Shown: one piece after another, positions 1 to 7,762 of the stretch
Numbering within the stretch: position 1 is the stretch's first letter
Layout: each line of letters opens with the position of its first letter
DNA from: an uncultured Saprospiraceae bacterium
GTDB lineage: Bacteria > Bacteroidota > Bacteroidia > Chitinophagales > Saprospiraceae
NCBI GenBank assembly: GCA_937959095.1
Contig: CALGLY010000012.1
Span: 1-12,381, forward strand
Direction of reading: 5' to 3'
DNA length: 12,381 nucleotides
The notes under the pieces: generated by a model
Seen by the model: the letters and a program-made list of their open reading frames with translations, nothing else
Told to the model about the DNA's origin: nothing
Databases searched by the model: none
Position numbers and translations under genes: made by a program

Positions 1-119
1 TTGTAACAGATTTCGAATTTATTTTGGATTTAGACGAGGCAAAAAACGCAGACATAGCAAGGCTATGGCGAGTATTTTTAACGAAGTATAAATTCAAAAG
101 AAATCGAAAAGTGTTATAA
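1..119. repeat. Long imperfect inverted repeat, cut by the window edge
   Basis: Bases 1-58 and 62-119 form two arms around a 3-base loop. The tip is the perfect 6-bp stem CATAGC/GCTATG (53-58 with 62-67). CGC/GCG (47-49 with 68-70) and an A-run against a T-run (42-46 with 75-79) follow, separated by small bulges. After an unpaired segment comes an outer stem of about 22 bp with roughly 18 matches (11-32 with 87-109), then TTGTAACA against TGTTATAA (7 of 8). A T-rich stretch (GTTATTTTTTAG) follows, so as forward RNA it could end an upstream transcript. The length, two-part stem and lack of coding frames also fit a dispersed palindromic intergenic element. The left end may lie outside the window. 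Confidence 0.6.
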
Positions 120-440
120 GTTATTTTTTAGTCGTTCCTTATCTTGATGAGGCAAACAAAAACAAAAAGTAGGCGAAAAAACTCCATATTTCTGTCTCTT
201 CGTACCTATCTGCCGACAAAGGCAAGCTTAATATTGTTCAATTTTGGCAGAAAAAAAGTCTCTTTCAAAACTTGGCATCATTTTTTCTATATACTTCTAA
301 ACATAGGACAAATTTGAAAGTATTGGGCTGTAATAAAACAAGCTAAAACTGTACTTTTTAGACAAAGAGAAATTGAAAATCAGCACGTTCATTTAATAAT
401 TTTATTTAATGCATTTGTCAAAAGTTAAGAAGGATACGTT
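120..440. other. Gene-free leader upstream of clpC
   Basis: I find no open frame with protein character on either strand. The longest reverse reading from an ATG (185-187) is 19 codons of Phe/Val-rich sequence. There is one 6-bp stem (TCTGCC 209-214 with GGCAGA 246-251) followed by an A-run, too weak to call. The stretch is AT-rich and probably holds the clpC promoter and leader near its right end. Confidence 0.5.
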
Positions 441-449
441 AAAGCTTTG
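414..449 (+). promoter_or_regulatory. Weak candidate promoter for clpC
   Basis: AAGCTTTG at 442-449 differs by one base from the Bacteroidota -7 box TAnnTTTG. TTTG at 414-417 could be the -33 element. The spacer of 24 bases is longer than usual. The box ends 37 bases before the preferred ATG at 487. No better match was found in the leader. Confidence 0.3.
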
Positions 450-486
450 TATTAGTGCATGATTTGTGCTATTATTGTTTAAAATA

Positions 487-3078
487 ATGACTCATAGTAA
501 TACGATGGATAGAAATAATAAACGTTTTTCGCCTGAAGTAAAGTTAGTGATCCGTAGAAGTAGGGATGTAGCTTTGCAATTGGGGCATGATTATATCGGT
601 ACAGAACATCTTTTATTAGGCATTATGCAAGAAGGAGGAAGCCTGGCCGTTCGTGTCCTTGAGTCTTTGGAAGTTGACCTTCCAAACTTAAAAAATACTG
701 TAGAAGACTCCATTCAAAATCGCCGACGACCTACTAGCGTAGGGATTAATAATGTTGGCAATTTGCCCCTTAATAAACAAGCCGAAAAAATATTAAAAGT
801 TACTTTCCTTGAAGCAAAAATGCTGAAGAGTGAATTGATAGCTCCAGAGCATCTGGTACTTTCTATTTTGAAGCATAATGAAAATACTGCTTCACGCATC
901 TTGAATCAATTCGATGTAGACTACGATGTATTCCGAACAGAATTGGATTATGTGCAGCAAGAATCGGATTATCCGCAAGGCGGCACCAATCCTGATTTGT
1001 ATGCTCAATCTGATTCGGATGATCCATTCGAGGAAGAAGAACAAAGAGGAGGCAGTGGCAATTATTCCCAATCGCGCGGAAAATCGAATAAGTCTCGTAC
1101 TCCAGTACTTGATAATTTCGGACGCGACATTACAAAACTAGCAAGCGATGGCAAGCTAGATCCGATAATTGGGCGTGATACAGAAATAGAACGTGTGTCT
1201 CAAATCTTGAGCCGTCGAAAGAAAAACAATCCGATCCTGATTGGAGAACCAGGTGTTGGTAAAACTGCTATTGTAGAAGGCTTAGCTTTGCGAATCAATC
1301 AGAAAAAAGTACCACGTACGCTTTTCAATAAGCGATTAGTGATGCTTGACTTGGCAGCATTGGTAGCAGGCACTAAATATCGTGGGCAGTTCGAGGAGCG
1401 TATGAAAGCGATTATGAATGAACTCGAAAAATCGCGCGATGTGATTTTGTTCATTGATGAAATTCATACCATCGTAGGCGCAGGTGGTGCGACGGGTTCA
1501 TTGGATGCTTCTAACATCTTCAAACCAGCCTTAGCACGTGGAGAATTGCAATGTATCGGTGCTTCCACCTTGGATGAATACCGCCAACATATCGAAAAAG
1601 ATGGTGCATTGGATCGTCGTTTTCAGAAAGTACTCGTAGAGCCGCCATCACCAGAGGAAGCAACGCATATTTTGCATAATATCAAGCCAAAATATGAAGA
1701 GTTTCATCATGTGGAATATACCGATGAAGCCATTGAAGCTTGTGTAAGCTTGAGTGATCGCTACATTACTGATCGCTTCTTGCCAGACAAGGCGATTGAC
1801 GTATTGGATGAGGTGGGCGCACGCGTGCATTTGAAAAATATCAATGTACCGAAGCACATCGAGGAGTTAGAGTCGAAAATTGAGGAGATCAAAGAGTCGA
1901 AAAATCAGGCAGTAAAAAACCAGCAATACGAACGTGCTGCTGATTTGCGTGATAACGAATCGAAATTGGTACGCCAGCTCGAATTTGCGAAAGTAGAATG
2001 GGAAGAAGAATCGAAGACAAAACGCTACCCTGTCGATGAAGATGATATTGCAGAAGTAGTATCTATGATGACGGGTATTCCAGTGCGAAGAGTGGCACAG
2101 AGTGAAAGTAACCGCCTAGTGAAAATGTCCGATGATATTAAAAAGGTCATCATAGGGCAAGATGAAGCGGTCTTGAAAATCACGAAAGCAATTCAGCGAA
2201 ATCGTGTAGGACTGAAAGATCCGAGCAAGCCGATTGGCTCTTTTATCTTTTTAGGCCCTACAGGTGTCGGTAAAACAGAATTAGCAAAAGCACTAGCACG
2301 CTATATGTTCGACTCGGAAGATTCTCTTATCCGTATCGACATGAGTGAGTACATGGAAAAATTCTCGGTAAGTCGTTTAATTGGTGCGCCTCCAGGTTAT
2401 GTAGGCTACGAAGAAGGCGGACAACTGACGGAGAAAGTACGCCGCAAGCCTTACTCCGTAGTGTTACTAGATGAAATCGAAAAAGCACACCCTGATGTGT
2501 ACAATATTCTGCTTCAAGTATTGGATGATGGACAATTGACGGATGGATTGGGCAGAAAAGTAGATTTCAAGAATACTTTGATTATTATGACTTCTAATAT
2601 TGGTGTTCGCCAATTGAAAGATTTTGGTCAAGGAGTAGGTTTTGCGACTAAAGCACGCCAAACATCACAAGACGATCACTCGAAAAGTGTGATTCAGAAT
2701 GCGTTGAAGCGTACCTTCTCACCTGAATTTTTAAATCGTATTGATGATCTAGTTATCTTCAATAGTTTAGGTAAAGAAGAAATCTTTAAGATTATAGATA
2801 TTACCTTAAAGGATTTATACAAGCGACTAGAAGATATGGATTATAAGCTTGTCCTTTCTGATGATGCTAAAAATTTAGTTGCAGAAAAAGGCTTTGATCC
2901 AAAATTTGGAGCGCGACCACTGAATAGAGCAATTCAAAAATATATTGAAGATCCATTAGCGGAATTCATTTTAAGTGAAAATTTAGCCGAAGGCACTGAG
3001 CTAAAAGCAGAGCTAAATGAGGAGAAAACAGGCTTAGTTATTACCTTAAATGAAGAAGTTAATACAGATGTAGAATAA
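487..3078 (+). CDS. clpC: ATP-dependent Clp protease ATP-binding subunit ClpC
   Basis: A cytosolic AAA+ unfoldase that feeds substrates to the ClpP peptidase. The preferred ATG gives 863 aa. The order is: two Clp N repeats (about 14-158), a Gly/Asp/Glu-rich linker (about 160-200), a first AAA+ module with Walker A GEPGVGKT (253-260) and Walker B ILFIDE (about 320-325), a middle coiled coil with a UVR motif (about 475-507, YERAADLRD), and a second AAA+ module with GPTGVGKT (590-597) and VVLLDE (about 658-663). VGF at 717-719 sits where ClpC proteins carry the ClpP-docking loop, so ClpP is probably the partner. The UVR-containing middle domain separates ClpC from ClpA and ClpB. The frame can be extended to GTG at 466, but those codons look non-coding; ATG at 505 ([13 protein letters not shown]) is also plausible. 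The gene stands alone and no mcsA/mcsB adjoins it. Confidence 0.95.
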   Translation: MTHSNTMDRNNKRFSPEVKLVIRRSRDVALQLGHDYIGTEHLLLGIMQEGGSLAVRVLESLEVDLPNLKNTVEDSIQNRRRPTSVGINNVGNLPLNKQAEKILKVTFLEAKMLKSELIAPEHLVLSILKHNENTASRILNQFDVDYDVFRTELDYVQQESDYPQGGTNPDLYAQSDSDDPFEEEEQRGGSGNYSQSRGKSNKSRTPVLDNFGRDITKLASDGKLDPIIGRDTEIERVSQILSRRKKNNPILIGEPGVGKTAIVEGLALRINQKKVPRTLFNKRLVMLDLAALVAGTKYRGQFEERMKAIMNELEKSRDVILFIDEIHTIVGAGGATGSLDASNIFKPALARGELQCIGASTLDEYRQHIEKDGALDRRFQKVLVEPPSPEEATHILHNIKPKYEEFHHVEYTDEAIEACVSLSDRYITDRFLPDKAIDVLDEVGARVHLKNINVPKHIEELESKIEEIKESKNQAVKNQQYERAADLRDNESKLVRQLEFAKVEWEEESKTKRYPVDEDDIAEVVSMMTGIPVRRVAQSESNRLVKMSDDIKKVIIGQDEAVLKITKAIQRNRVGLKDPSKPIGSFIFLGPTGVGKTELAKALARYMFDSEDSLIRIDMSEYMEKFSVSRLIGAPPGYVGYEEGGQLTEKVRRKPYSVVLLDEIEKAHPDVYNILLQVLDDGQLTDGLGRKVDFKNTLIIMTSNIGVRQLKDFGQGVGFATKARQTSQDDHSKSVIQNALKRTFSPEFLNRIDDLVIFNSLGKEEIFKIIDITLKDLYKRLEDMDYKLVLSDDAKNLVAEKGFDPKFGARPLNRAIQKYIEDPLAEFILSENLAEGTELKAELNEEKTGLVITLNEEVNTDVE

Positions 3079-3107
3079 ATTATTATAAGAGTATTTTTTG
3101 AAATTTT

Positions 3108-3131
3108 ACAAACTGAAAATCAATAGTTTGT
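3108..3131 (+). terminator. Small stem-loop after clpC, weak terminator candidate
   Basis: ACAAACT (3108-3114) pairs with AGTTTGT (3125-3131) around a 10-base loop, 30 bases after the clpC stop. A T-rich stretch ending in seven Ts follows after about ten bases. The AT-rich stem makes it weak, and the 3257-3314 stem may be the real end of the transcript. Confidence 0.35.
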
Positions 3132-3256
3132 GATTTTGACAATTATTTTTTTGTGTAATTATCTAGATAAATAAGCAAAAAAATTGAAGTCAGGTTCGCA
3201 AAATAGTGGTTTTCAAGAAGAAAAATTTTAAAACATACTCCTAAATCCTTCGCTTT

Positions 3257-3314
3257 AAGCCCAAGATTTAATAGCTTTGAAACGAAAAGTCAGAAGTTGT
3301 TGAATCTTGGGCTT
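3257..3314 (+). terminator. 12-bp perfect stem-loop between clpC and infC
   Basis: AAGCCCAAGATT (3257-3268) pairs perfectly with AATCTTGGGCTT (3303-3314) around a 34-base loop, and CTTTATT follows. It lies 178 bases after the clpC stop and 77 bases before the infC start. It could end clpC transcription. Because it is just ahead of a gene whose start codon suggests autoregulation, it could also be an attenuator or leader structure for infC. The rest of the 313-base gap (3079-3391) shows no gene. Confidence 0.6.
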
Positions 3315-3391
3315 CTTTATTGGAACTTTTTAATAGATACAACTCTTATATAATAGCAGGATTCTTAATTTTTAACAAAACTTAATTTTAA

Positions 3392-3982
3392 TTGGCGAGA
3401 AGACAGAAAAGAAATTTCAACAGAAAAAATGACGATAAATATCGTTATAGAATCAATGATAACATCCGTATACCAGAAGTTCGCTTAGTGGGTGATAACA
3501 TTGGAGAAATAAGTGAAAAAATAGGCGAAACCATTGAACCCGGGACGATCTATCCTACCAAGCGCGTAAAATTGTGGGCGCAAAAGGCAGATTTAGATTT
3601 GGTAGAAATTTCTCCAAAGGCGAAACCTCCCGTAGTTCGTATCATTGACTACAAAAAATTCTTGTACGACAAGAAAAAGAAGGAAAAAGAGCTAAAAGCA
3701 AAAACAGTCAAGACCGTTATCAAGGAAATTCGATTCGGACCAAATACCGATGACCATGACTTTGAGTTTAAGTTGCGACATGCTAAAGGTTTCTTAGAAG
3801 AAGGAGCAAAGGTGAAAGCCTATGTACACTTCAAAGGTCGTACTATTGTATTTAAGGATAGAGGGCAATTATTATTACTTCGTTTCTTGAAAGAATTAGA
3901 GGAGTTTGGAAGTGCTGAAGCACTACCTAAGATGGAAGGGCGAAGAATGATCGTAATGGTCTCACCGAAGAAAAAGAAGTAA
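3392..3982 (+). CDS. infC: Translation initiation factor IF-3 (TTG start)
   Basis: IF-3 binds the 30S subunit, prevents premature 50S joining and checks the start codon and initiator tRNA. The 196-aa product has the N-terminal domain signature ([15 protein letters not shown], 20-34; [19 protein letters not shown], 69-87), a Lys-rich linker (88-107) and the C-terminal domain ([20 protein letters not shown], 111-130, to [10 protein letters not shown], 181-190). The start is TTG at 3392, directly after an in-frame TAA (3389-3391). The first in-frame ATG is codon 181, so no ATG start can make an IF-3. The overlapping ATT at 3391 is out of frame and meets TGA after 13 codons. The segment between EVRL and DLVEISP is 36 residues, about nine more than in E. 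coli IF-3. No thrS is upstream and no rpmI-rplT downstream; the next gene is convergent. Confidence 0.97.
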   Translation: MARRQKRNFNRKNDDKYRYRINDNIRIPEVRLVGDNIGEISEKIGETIEPGTIYPTKRVKLWAQKADLDLVEISPKAKPPVVRIIDYKKFLYDKKKKEKELKAKTVKTVIKEIRFGPNTDDHDFEFKLRHAKGFLEEGAKVKAYVHFKGRTIVFKDRGQLLLLRFLKELEEFGSAEALPKMEGRRMIVMVSPKKKK

Positions 3983-4010
3983 AAGATAATTTCTATTAGA
4001 TTATAAATTA

Positions 4011-4042
4011 GGCTTACTAAACTTTTAAAAGTTTAGTAAGCC
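4011..4042. terminator. Perfect 32-bp palindrome between convergent infC and proline dehydrogenase
   Basis: GGCTTACTAAAC (4011-4022), the self-complementary TTTTAAAA (4023-4030) and GTTTAGTAAGCC (4031-4042) form a perfect palindrome. It starts 29 bases after the infC stop and ends 49 bases before the last base of the reverse-strand proline dehydrogenase gene. Pyrimidine- and AT-rich sequence flanks both sides. Position and symmetry fit a shared bidirectional terminator. Confidence 0.85.
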
Positions 4043-4091
4043 CTTCTATTCTTCTATTGTATTTTGATAGAAAAGTTAGCCCTTTATTCTA

Positions 4092-5354
4092 TCAAGCTAA
4101 TCCTCTGCGCTCCATTTCTTTCATCACCAAGCCATATTCCCTACTCATATCTCCTGTGATAGAGGTATTCTCTTCCGCGCGACGTACTAAGTACGGCAGC
4201 ACATCACGTACTGGCCCATACACGAGGTATTTGGCAACATTGTAGCCCGCCTTCGACAAATTGAAGGTCAAGTGGTCGCTCATGCCATAGAGCTGGCAGA
4301 AATTAAGATGCGGATGCGTCTTAGGCAATTTCTTTTCTGCTATCAATTTTGCTTGTAGCAATTGGCTGTCCTTATTATGAGACGCATTACAAGAAGCAAT
4401 TTCTTCATAACGCTCAACACAGAACCGTACCGCTTCATCGAAATCATGATCGGTAGCTGCTTTGTCTTTTTGAATTGGGGATTTATAGCCTTTTTCCACT
4501 GCTCTATTGCGCTCTTTTTCCATATATGCACCGCGCACGAGCTTCGCGCCTAATAAATAGCCACCTGCTTTTGCCCGTTCATAGGAAGCTTTCAGGTAAT
4601 CCAATCTATCCCAACGATACATTTGGAAGGTATTATACACTACCCCATTTTCTTGATTGTAACGCGCCATCATTGGCTCTACCAACTGATCTATCGCATC
4701 CTGAATCCAGCTTTCTTCGGCATCAAAAAAGAGGGCTACTTTCTTTTCGCGAGCTACATAACAAACCGAATCGAGGCGTTTCAGTACATTTTTATATTCT
4801 TGTTGTTCGCTTTCGCTAAGTTTACGACCTTCATTTAGGGCTTCTAGTAGTCCGAAGCGTGCCAAGCCCGTTAGTTTTGCACTCACCACAGGCACACTTG
4901 TGTTGGTAGCTGCAAATTCTACCCCTCGAATAATTTCATTCATCGTAGAATTAAAATCCTCTTCGGTTTCTTTTGCTTCTACCCCATAATCTAAGACGGT
5001 CTGCACTTTGTGCGACCATAGATTATCTATTGCTCCTTGACTTTCAAGCAAAGTGCGCCCACCACAAAATTGTTCAAAAATAGTTGTTCGAACCGTAGCT
5101 TCGGCAAAAGGTAAATTCCATTCTACCGCTTTCAGTCCGAATTGTGTCCCCACATTCACTAGCCAGGGCTTATTCATCATACCGAATAGCCACGCCATTT
5201 TCTTCAACTCTTTATCTGATTTGTGCGCGAACGCAATTTGGGTATCAGAAAAATTAATATTTACAGTGGTTTTACTCATCTTTTGAACAGATTTTATCGC
5301 GTCTAATATCTTTGAATCGGGCTGTGCCTCGACGGGTTTTCCTAGTTTTTTCAT
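4092..5354 (-). CDS. Monofunctional proline dehydrogenase (FAD-dependent)
   Basis: Oxidises L-proline to 1-pyrroline-5-carboxylate with FAD and passes electrons to the membrane quinone pool. It lacks the P5C dehydrogenase domain of bifunctional PutA. The 420-aa product carries the beta/alpha-barrel landmarks: DAEESW (211-216), NTFQMYRWD (241-249), KLVRGAY (271-277), ASHN (324-327), QLYGMSDH (354-361) and a C-terminal VRRAEEN (390-396) that matches the substrate-carboxylate motif. The first 25 codons are an extension. A second ATG at 5279 (MSKTTVNINFSDTQ) gives 395 aa, close to what I recall for Bacteroidota relatives, and may be the true start. It is convergent with infC and lies 108 bases downstream of aroE, behind a strong hairpin. 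No P5C dehydrogenase gene is in the window. Confidence 0.94.
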   Translation of the reverse strand: MKKLGKPVEAQPDSKILDAIKSVQKMSKTTVNINFSDTQIAFAHKSDKELKKMAWLFGMMNKPWLVNVGTQFGLKAVEWNLPFAEATVRTTIFEQFCGGRTLLESQGAIDNLWSHKVQTVLDYGVEAKETEEDFNSTMNEIIRGVEFAATNTSVPVVSAKLTGLARFGLLEALNEGRKLSESEQQEYKNVLKRLDSVCYVAREKKVALFFDAEESWIQDAIDQLVEPMMARYNQENGVVYNTFQMYRWDRLDYLKASYERAKAGGYLLGAKLVRGAYMEKERNRAVEKGYKSPIQKDKAATDHDFDEAVRFCVERYEEIASCNASHNKDSQLLQAKLIAEKKLPKTHPHLNFCQLYGMSDHLTFNLSKAGYNVAKYLVYGPVRDVLPYLVRRAEENTSITGDMSREYGLVMKEMERRGLA

Positions 5355-5370
5355 GCCATCTTAGTAGTTG

Positions 5371-5434
5371 GTAAAAAGCAAATCTTCCATTTCCAATTAA
5401 AGAACACGTTTAAAATGGAGAATCTGCTTTTTAC
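5371..5434 (-). terminator. 22-bp stem-loop between aroE and proline dehydrogenase
   Basis: Arms 5371-5392 and 5413-5434 are inverted copies matching at 19 of 22 positions around a 20-base loop. In reverse-strand RNA, the direction of transcription here, two of the three differences become G-U pairs and only one mismatch (C-A) remains. In forward RNA two A-C mismatches remain. The reading-direction bias supports an RNA role as aroE terminator or processing element. The descending arm ends in GCTTTTTAC. Confidence 0.65.
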
Positions 5435-5462
5435 AATTGTCTTAGTTTATGCTATAGGAGAT

Positions 5463-6203
5463 TTATCGCTGCCAAATCGCCCATGATTTTTCTGCTTGTA
5501 AATGTAGCATTTCTAAGCCATTCTTCGTTTTAGCTCCTTGTGTTGAAGCACGGCTTAAAAATAGTGTACGTTTAGGATTATAAACTAAATCATAACAATA
5601 ATGTTTCGCTCCGATATACTCATAAGGCAAATTAGGCGCGGTATCAATATTGGGAGCTGTGCCAAGTGGTGTAGTATTGATGATAAGTTGGTGCGTACTC
5701 AATAATTCTTCATCCAAATCACCATAGGTCAAATCGCCTTTTTTCCTGCTACGCGATACCGATTTGAAACCAATGCCTAGCTTAGCTAATACATATTTTA
5801 TAGCCTTTGCTGCACCTCCTGTGCCTAGCACTAAGGCTTGCAAATTGGATTTTTCTGCTCCTTCTAGAAGTTTTACCAAAGAAAGTTCAAAGCCAAACAC
5901 ATCGGTATTGAAGCCCTTTAGTTTTCCATTTTGAAACTTAATCGTATTTACTGCGCCTACTTCGGCGGCTTCGGTCTCTATTTCATCTAGGTAAGGAAAA
6001 ATAGCTTGCTTATAAGGAATCGTAATATTCAGACCAACCAAATCGGGCTGTGCCAATAGCAATGCCTTGAAATCCTCTATGGTTTCTAGTGGAAATAATT
6101 CGTAGTTAGAGTCTGCAATGCCTTCTACTTCAAATTTATTCGAGAAGTGCCTCTTAGAAAAAGAATGTGACAATGGATAACCGATAAGACCGTATAATTT
6201 CAT
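5463..6203 (-). CDS. aroE: Shikimate dehydrogenase AroE
   Basis: Reduces 3-dehydroshikimate to shikimate with NADPH in the shikimate pathway to aromatic amino acids and folate. The 246-aa length is slightly below the E. coli enzyme (272 aa). Visible motifs: substrate-binding YPLSHSFSKRHF (9-20), catalytic lysine in NITIPYKQ (Lys65), NTD with the partner aspartate (Asp101), glycine-rich cofactor loop GTGGAAKA (127-134), SRSRKK (150-155) that should hold the NADP phosphate, NTTPLGT (176-182), DLVYNP (205-210) and the C-terminal NGLEMLHLQA (228-237). The sequence TAAAATTGCA just upstream on the reverse strand is one base off the TAnnTTTG box, so the gene may have its own promoter inside the flank of the 6234-6330 repeat. 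Confidence 0.95.
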   Translation of the reverse strand: MKLYGLIGYPLSHSFSKRHFSNKFEVEGIADSNYELFPLETIEDFKALLLAQPDLVGLNITIPYKQAIFPYLDEIETEAAEVGAVNTIKFQNGKLKGFNTDVFGFELSLVKLLEGAEKSNLQALVLGTGGAAKAIKYVLAKLGIGFKSVSRSRKKGDLTYGDLDEELLSTHQLIINTTPLGTAPNIDTAPNLPYEYIGAKHYCYDLVYNPKRTLFLSRASTQGAKTKNGLEMLHLQAEKSWAIWQR

Positions 6204-6233
6204 GATGAGCGTGCAATTTTAACTATTAAGAGT

Positions 6234-6330
6234 AGAGAGTAGAGACCACTTCATTGAGAGAACAGAGATTAAGTTGATAAAAGTAATATTTAAAGTATCT
6301 CTTCTTTCAACGAAGTGGTCTCTACTCTCT
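6234..6330. repeat. 29-bp inverted repeat between the DUF368 gene and aroE
   Basis: Arm 6234-6262 and arm 6302-6330 are inverted copies at 27 of 29 positions, with a 39-base AT-rich loop. The forward left arm is purine-rich and internally repetitive (AGTAGAGAGTAGAGACC). The right arm ends 6 bases before the last base of the DUF368 stop codon (6337). The left arm begins 30 bases upstream of the aroE start. It could end DUF368 transcription, or be a small non-coding inverted-repeat element inserted in the junction. Confidence 0.75.
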
Positions 6331-6336
6331 GTTCTG

Positions 6337-7335
6337 CTAGTTCTTCCCCAATCGTTCCAACACAAACACTAAGGCAAAGCCTAAAACAGCAGTCGCAATT
6401 GCACCGAGCATATAATTGGTATCGCCCGTGATGCCTGTGAAATTGGAAGGACTCACATTATTTTCTACCAATAACTTTATTCCTTCTCCCTTTTGGACGG
6501 CGGTTTGGTAGAGTTCGTAACTATTTTCTTGTAAAATATACTTTCCTTCTTCCTCTTCTACGAGCCATTGCTGCGGAATACGCCATGGCCAAATCTTATT
6601 GAGTGAACCAATCATAAAGCCTGTGAGCAGAGCAAGCGTTGGATTTTTATAGTGTTCAAATGTCCAAGAAAGGATGCGCGAAAAGGTAATAAGACCTACT
6701 GCACAGCCCGCTGCAAAGACACCTAAGATGATTAAACTATCGGTATTGAAGGTAGTCAAAGCATCTTTTACGGTGGGAACAATGAAGGTGTACATACCCA
6801 TAAGTAACAAAATGAAACTCCCCGATATACCTGGCAACAACAGCGCAGAAATCGCAATTGCCCCAGAAATAAAAATAAACCAAAGGGCTTCATTGCCTTG
6901 TGCTGGCACTGCTACGGTGATATAATACGCAAAAACAGCACCGACAATTAACGCAACAAGCTCACCAATTTCCCAACTGCTCACCTGTCGCCCGATATAG
7001 AGTGCAGAGGCAATAATCAGTCCAAAAAAGAATGCCCACAACAAGATAGGATAATGTTCGAGTAAATGGGTTATTCCAAAAACACCGACTACGATACCTA
7101 CGACCATACCGCCCACCAAGGCAACTAGGAAGTTGCCATCAATAGCTTCCCAAAGGCCTTTCAAACCTTCTTCGCGGACGGCTGAAATAGCTTGCGGCCC
7201 AAAAGATTTAATGGAATTAATAAGGCGTTCATAAATACCTGTGATAAACGCTATCGTACCACCTGATACGCCTGGCACGACCTCCGCCATGCCCATAGCC
7301 ATTCCTTTCAATGCGATAAAAAGTGTCTGTTTCAT
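6337..7335 (-). CDS. DUF368 membrane protein, probable undecaprenyl-phosphate translocase
   Basis: A polytopic inner-membrane protein of 332 aa. It has the family's two related reentrant motifs, PGVSGGT (21-27) and PGISGS (168-173), each followed by hydrophobic helices. About nine to ten membrane segments can be read, for example 70-90, 95-115, 124-145, 150-168, 172-190, 200-218, 232-246 and 308-326. DUF368 proteins (PopT type) have been linked to returning undecaprenyl phosphate, the carrier for peptidoglycan and surface polysaccharides, across the membrane. The assignment here is by family only. A hydrophilic, Glu-rich segment (about 256-305) lies before the last helix. The start has a TACCTTTG box five bases upstream. 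The gene leads a same-strand series with aroE and proline dehydrogenase, though the hairpins between them argue against one simple operon. Confidence 0.9.
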   Translation of the reverse strand: MKQTLFIALKGMAMGMAEVVPGVSGGTIAFITGIYERLINSIKSFGPQAISAVREEGLKGLWEAIDGNFLVALVGGMVVGIVVGVFGITHLLEHYPILLWAFFFGLIIASALYIGRQVSSWEIGELVALIVGAVFAYYITVAVPAQGNEALWFIFISGAIAISALLLPGISGSFILLLMGMYTFIVPTVKDALTTFNTDSLIILGVFAAGCAVGLITFSRILSWTFEHYKNPTLALLTGFMIGSLNKIWPWRIPQQWLVEEEEGKYILQENSYELYQTAVQKGEGIKLLVENNVSPSNFTGITGDTNYMLGAIATAVLGFALVFVLERLGKN

Positions 7336-7340
7336 GGCTG

Positions 7341-7348
7341 CAAAGGTA
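7341..7348 (-). promoter_or_regulatory. Bacteroidota -7 promoter box for the DUF368 gene
   Basis: On the reverse strand TACCTTTG matches TAnnTTTG exactly, and CAGCC separates it from the ATG (7335-7333). A transcript from here would have almost no leader. I do not see a good -33 TTG at the usual spacing. Confidence 0.55.
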
Positions 7349-7435
7349 GTATTTGTTGGGGGCTTGGCTAAGTAAGAATTAAAAAATATTAGGGCTAATA
7401 TTTCTGTGGCAAAAGCTTGGAATAGTAGAACGCTA

Positions 7436-7762
7436 TCAAGCAGCTAAAGGAATTTCTTCTTTGGTTAAAGCACTTACTTTTATCGCAGCTTTAGCAATGC
7501 CTTTCTCCTCTAAAATAGCTCCGATAGGCACATCGGTATTATTTTGATGTATCCAAATTTCATTTTTGGGAGTTAATTCTAGATGAAAGGTAGTATCATA
7601 AACAAAGGCTTTCTTATCCCAACCAATGGTAGAAAGAATGAAATGTTGCTGCTGTTCATCTACTACTAATACTTCTCACAATAGCGGATAGTGCTTATCA
7701 GGTAGACTGATAAAATCTTGGAGGGTTTGGCGGAGGATTTTTATTTGTTGTAGTCTATCCAT
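7436..7762 (-). pseudogene. XisI-like gene broken by an in-frame TGA
   Basis: A single reverse frame of 108 sense-length codons runs from ATG (7762-7760) to TGA (7438-7436), interrupted only by TGA at codon 29 (7678-7676). The reading resembles the XisI family (fdxN element excision controlling factor-like, usually about 110 aa). It has an N-terminal helix starting MDRLQQIKILRQTL, a central STIGWDKKAFVYDTTFHLEL that matches the family's VGW...R/VY...H.D pattern, and EIWIHQNNTDVPIGAILEEK that matches IWIQ.NGTE..IA.eL. There is no frameshift, so a single base change could account for the break. No start codon follows the TGA closely enough to restart. No XisH partner lies beside it. The family's biochemical role is poorly known. 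Family call by memory of motifs, about 75 percent sure. Confidence 0.7.

Noticed and set aside
209..251. 6-bp stem TCTGCC/GGCAGA followed by an A-run in the clpC leader
   Set aside because: Too short a stem with a 31-base loop. It is expected by chance in a leader of this size.
466..486. GTG at 466 as the clpC start
   Set aside because: It would add a hydrophobic MLLLFKI segment unlike ClpC N-termini. ATG at 487 or 505 fits the family better.
3391..3393. ATT as infC start, as in E. coli
   Set aside because: It overlaps the TTG but is in another frame, which reaches TGA after 13 codons. TTG at 3392 is the only start that gives IF-3.
4475..4838. Forward readings of 71 and 114 codons inside proline dehydrogenase
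   Set aside because: They overlap conserved barrel motifs on the reverse strand and have no recognisable domain.
7676..7678. Selenocysteine or programmed recoding at the TGA in the xisI-like gene
   Set aside because: No SECIS-like stem is evident just after it and the family has no known Sec at this place. A nonsense mutation or a sequencing error is simpler.
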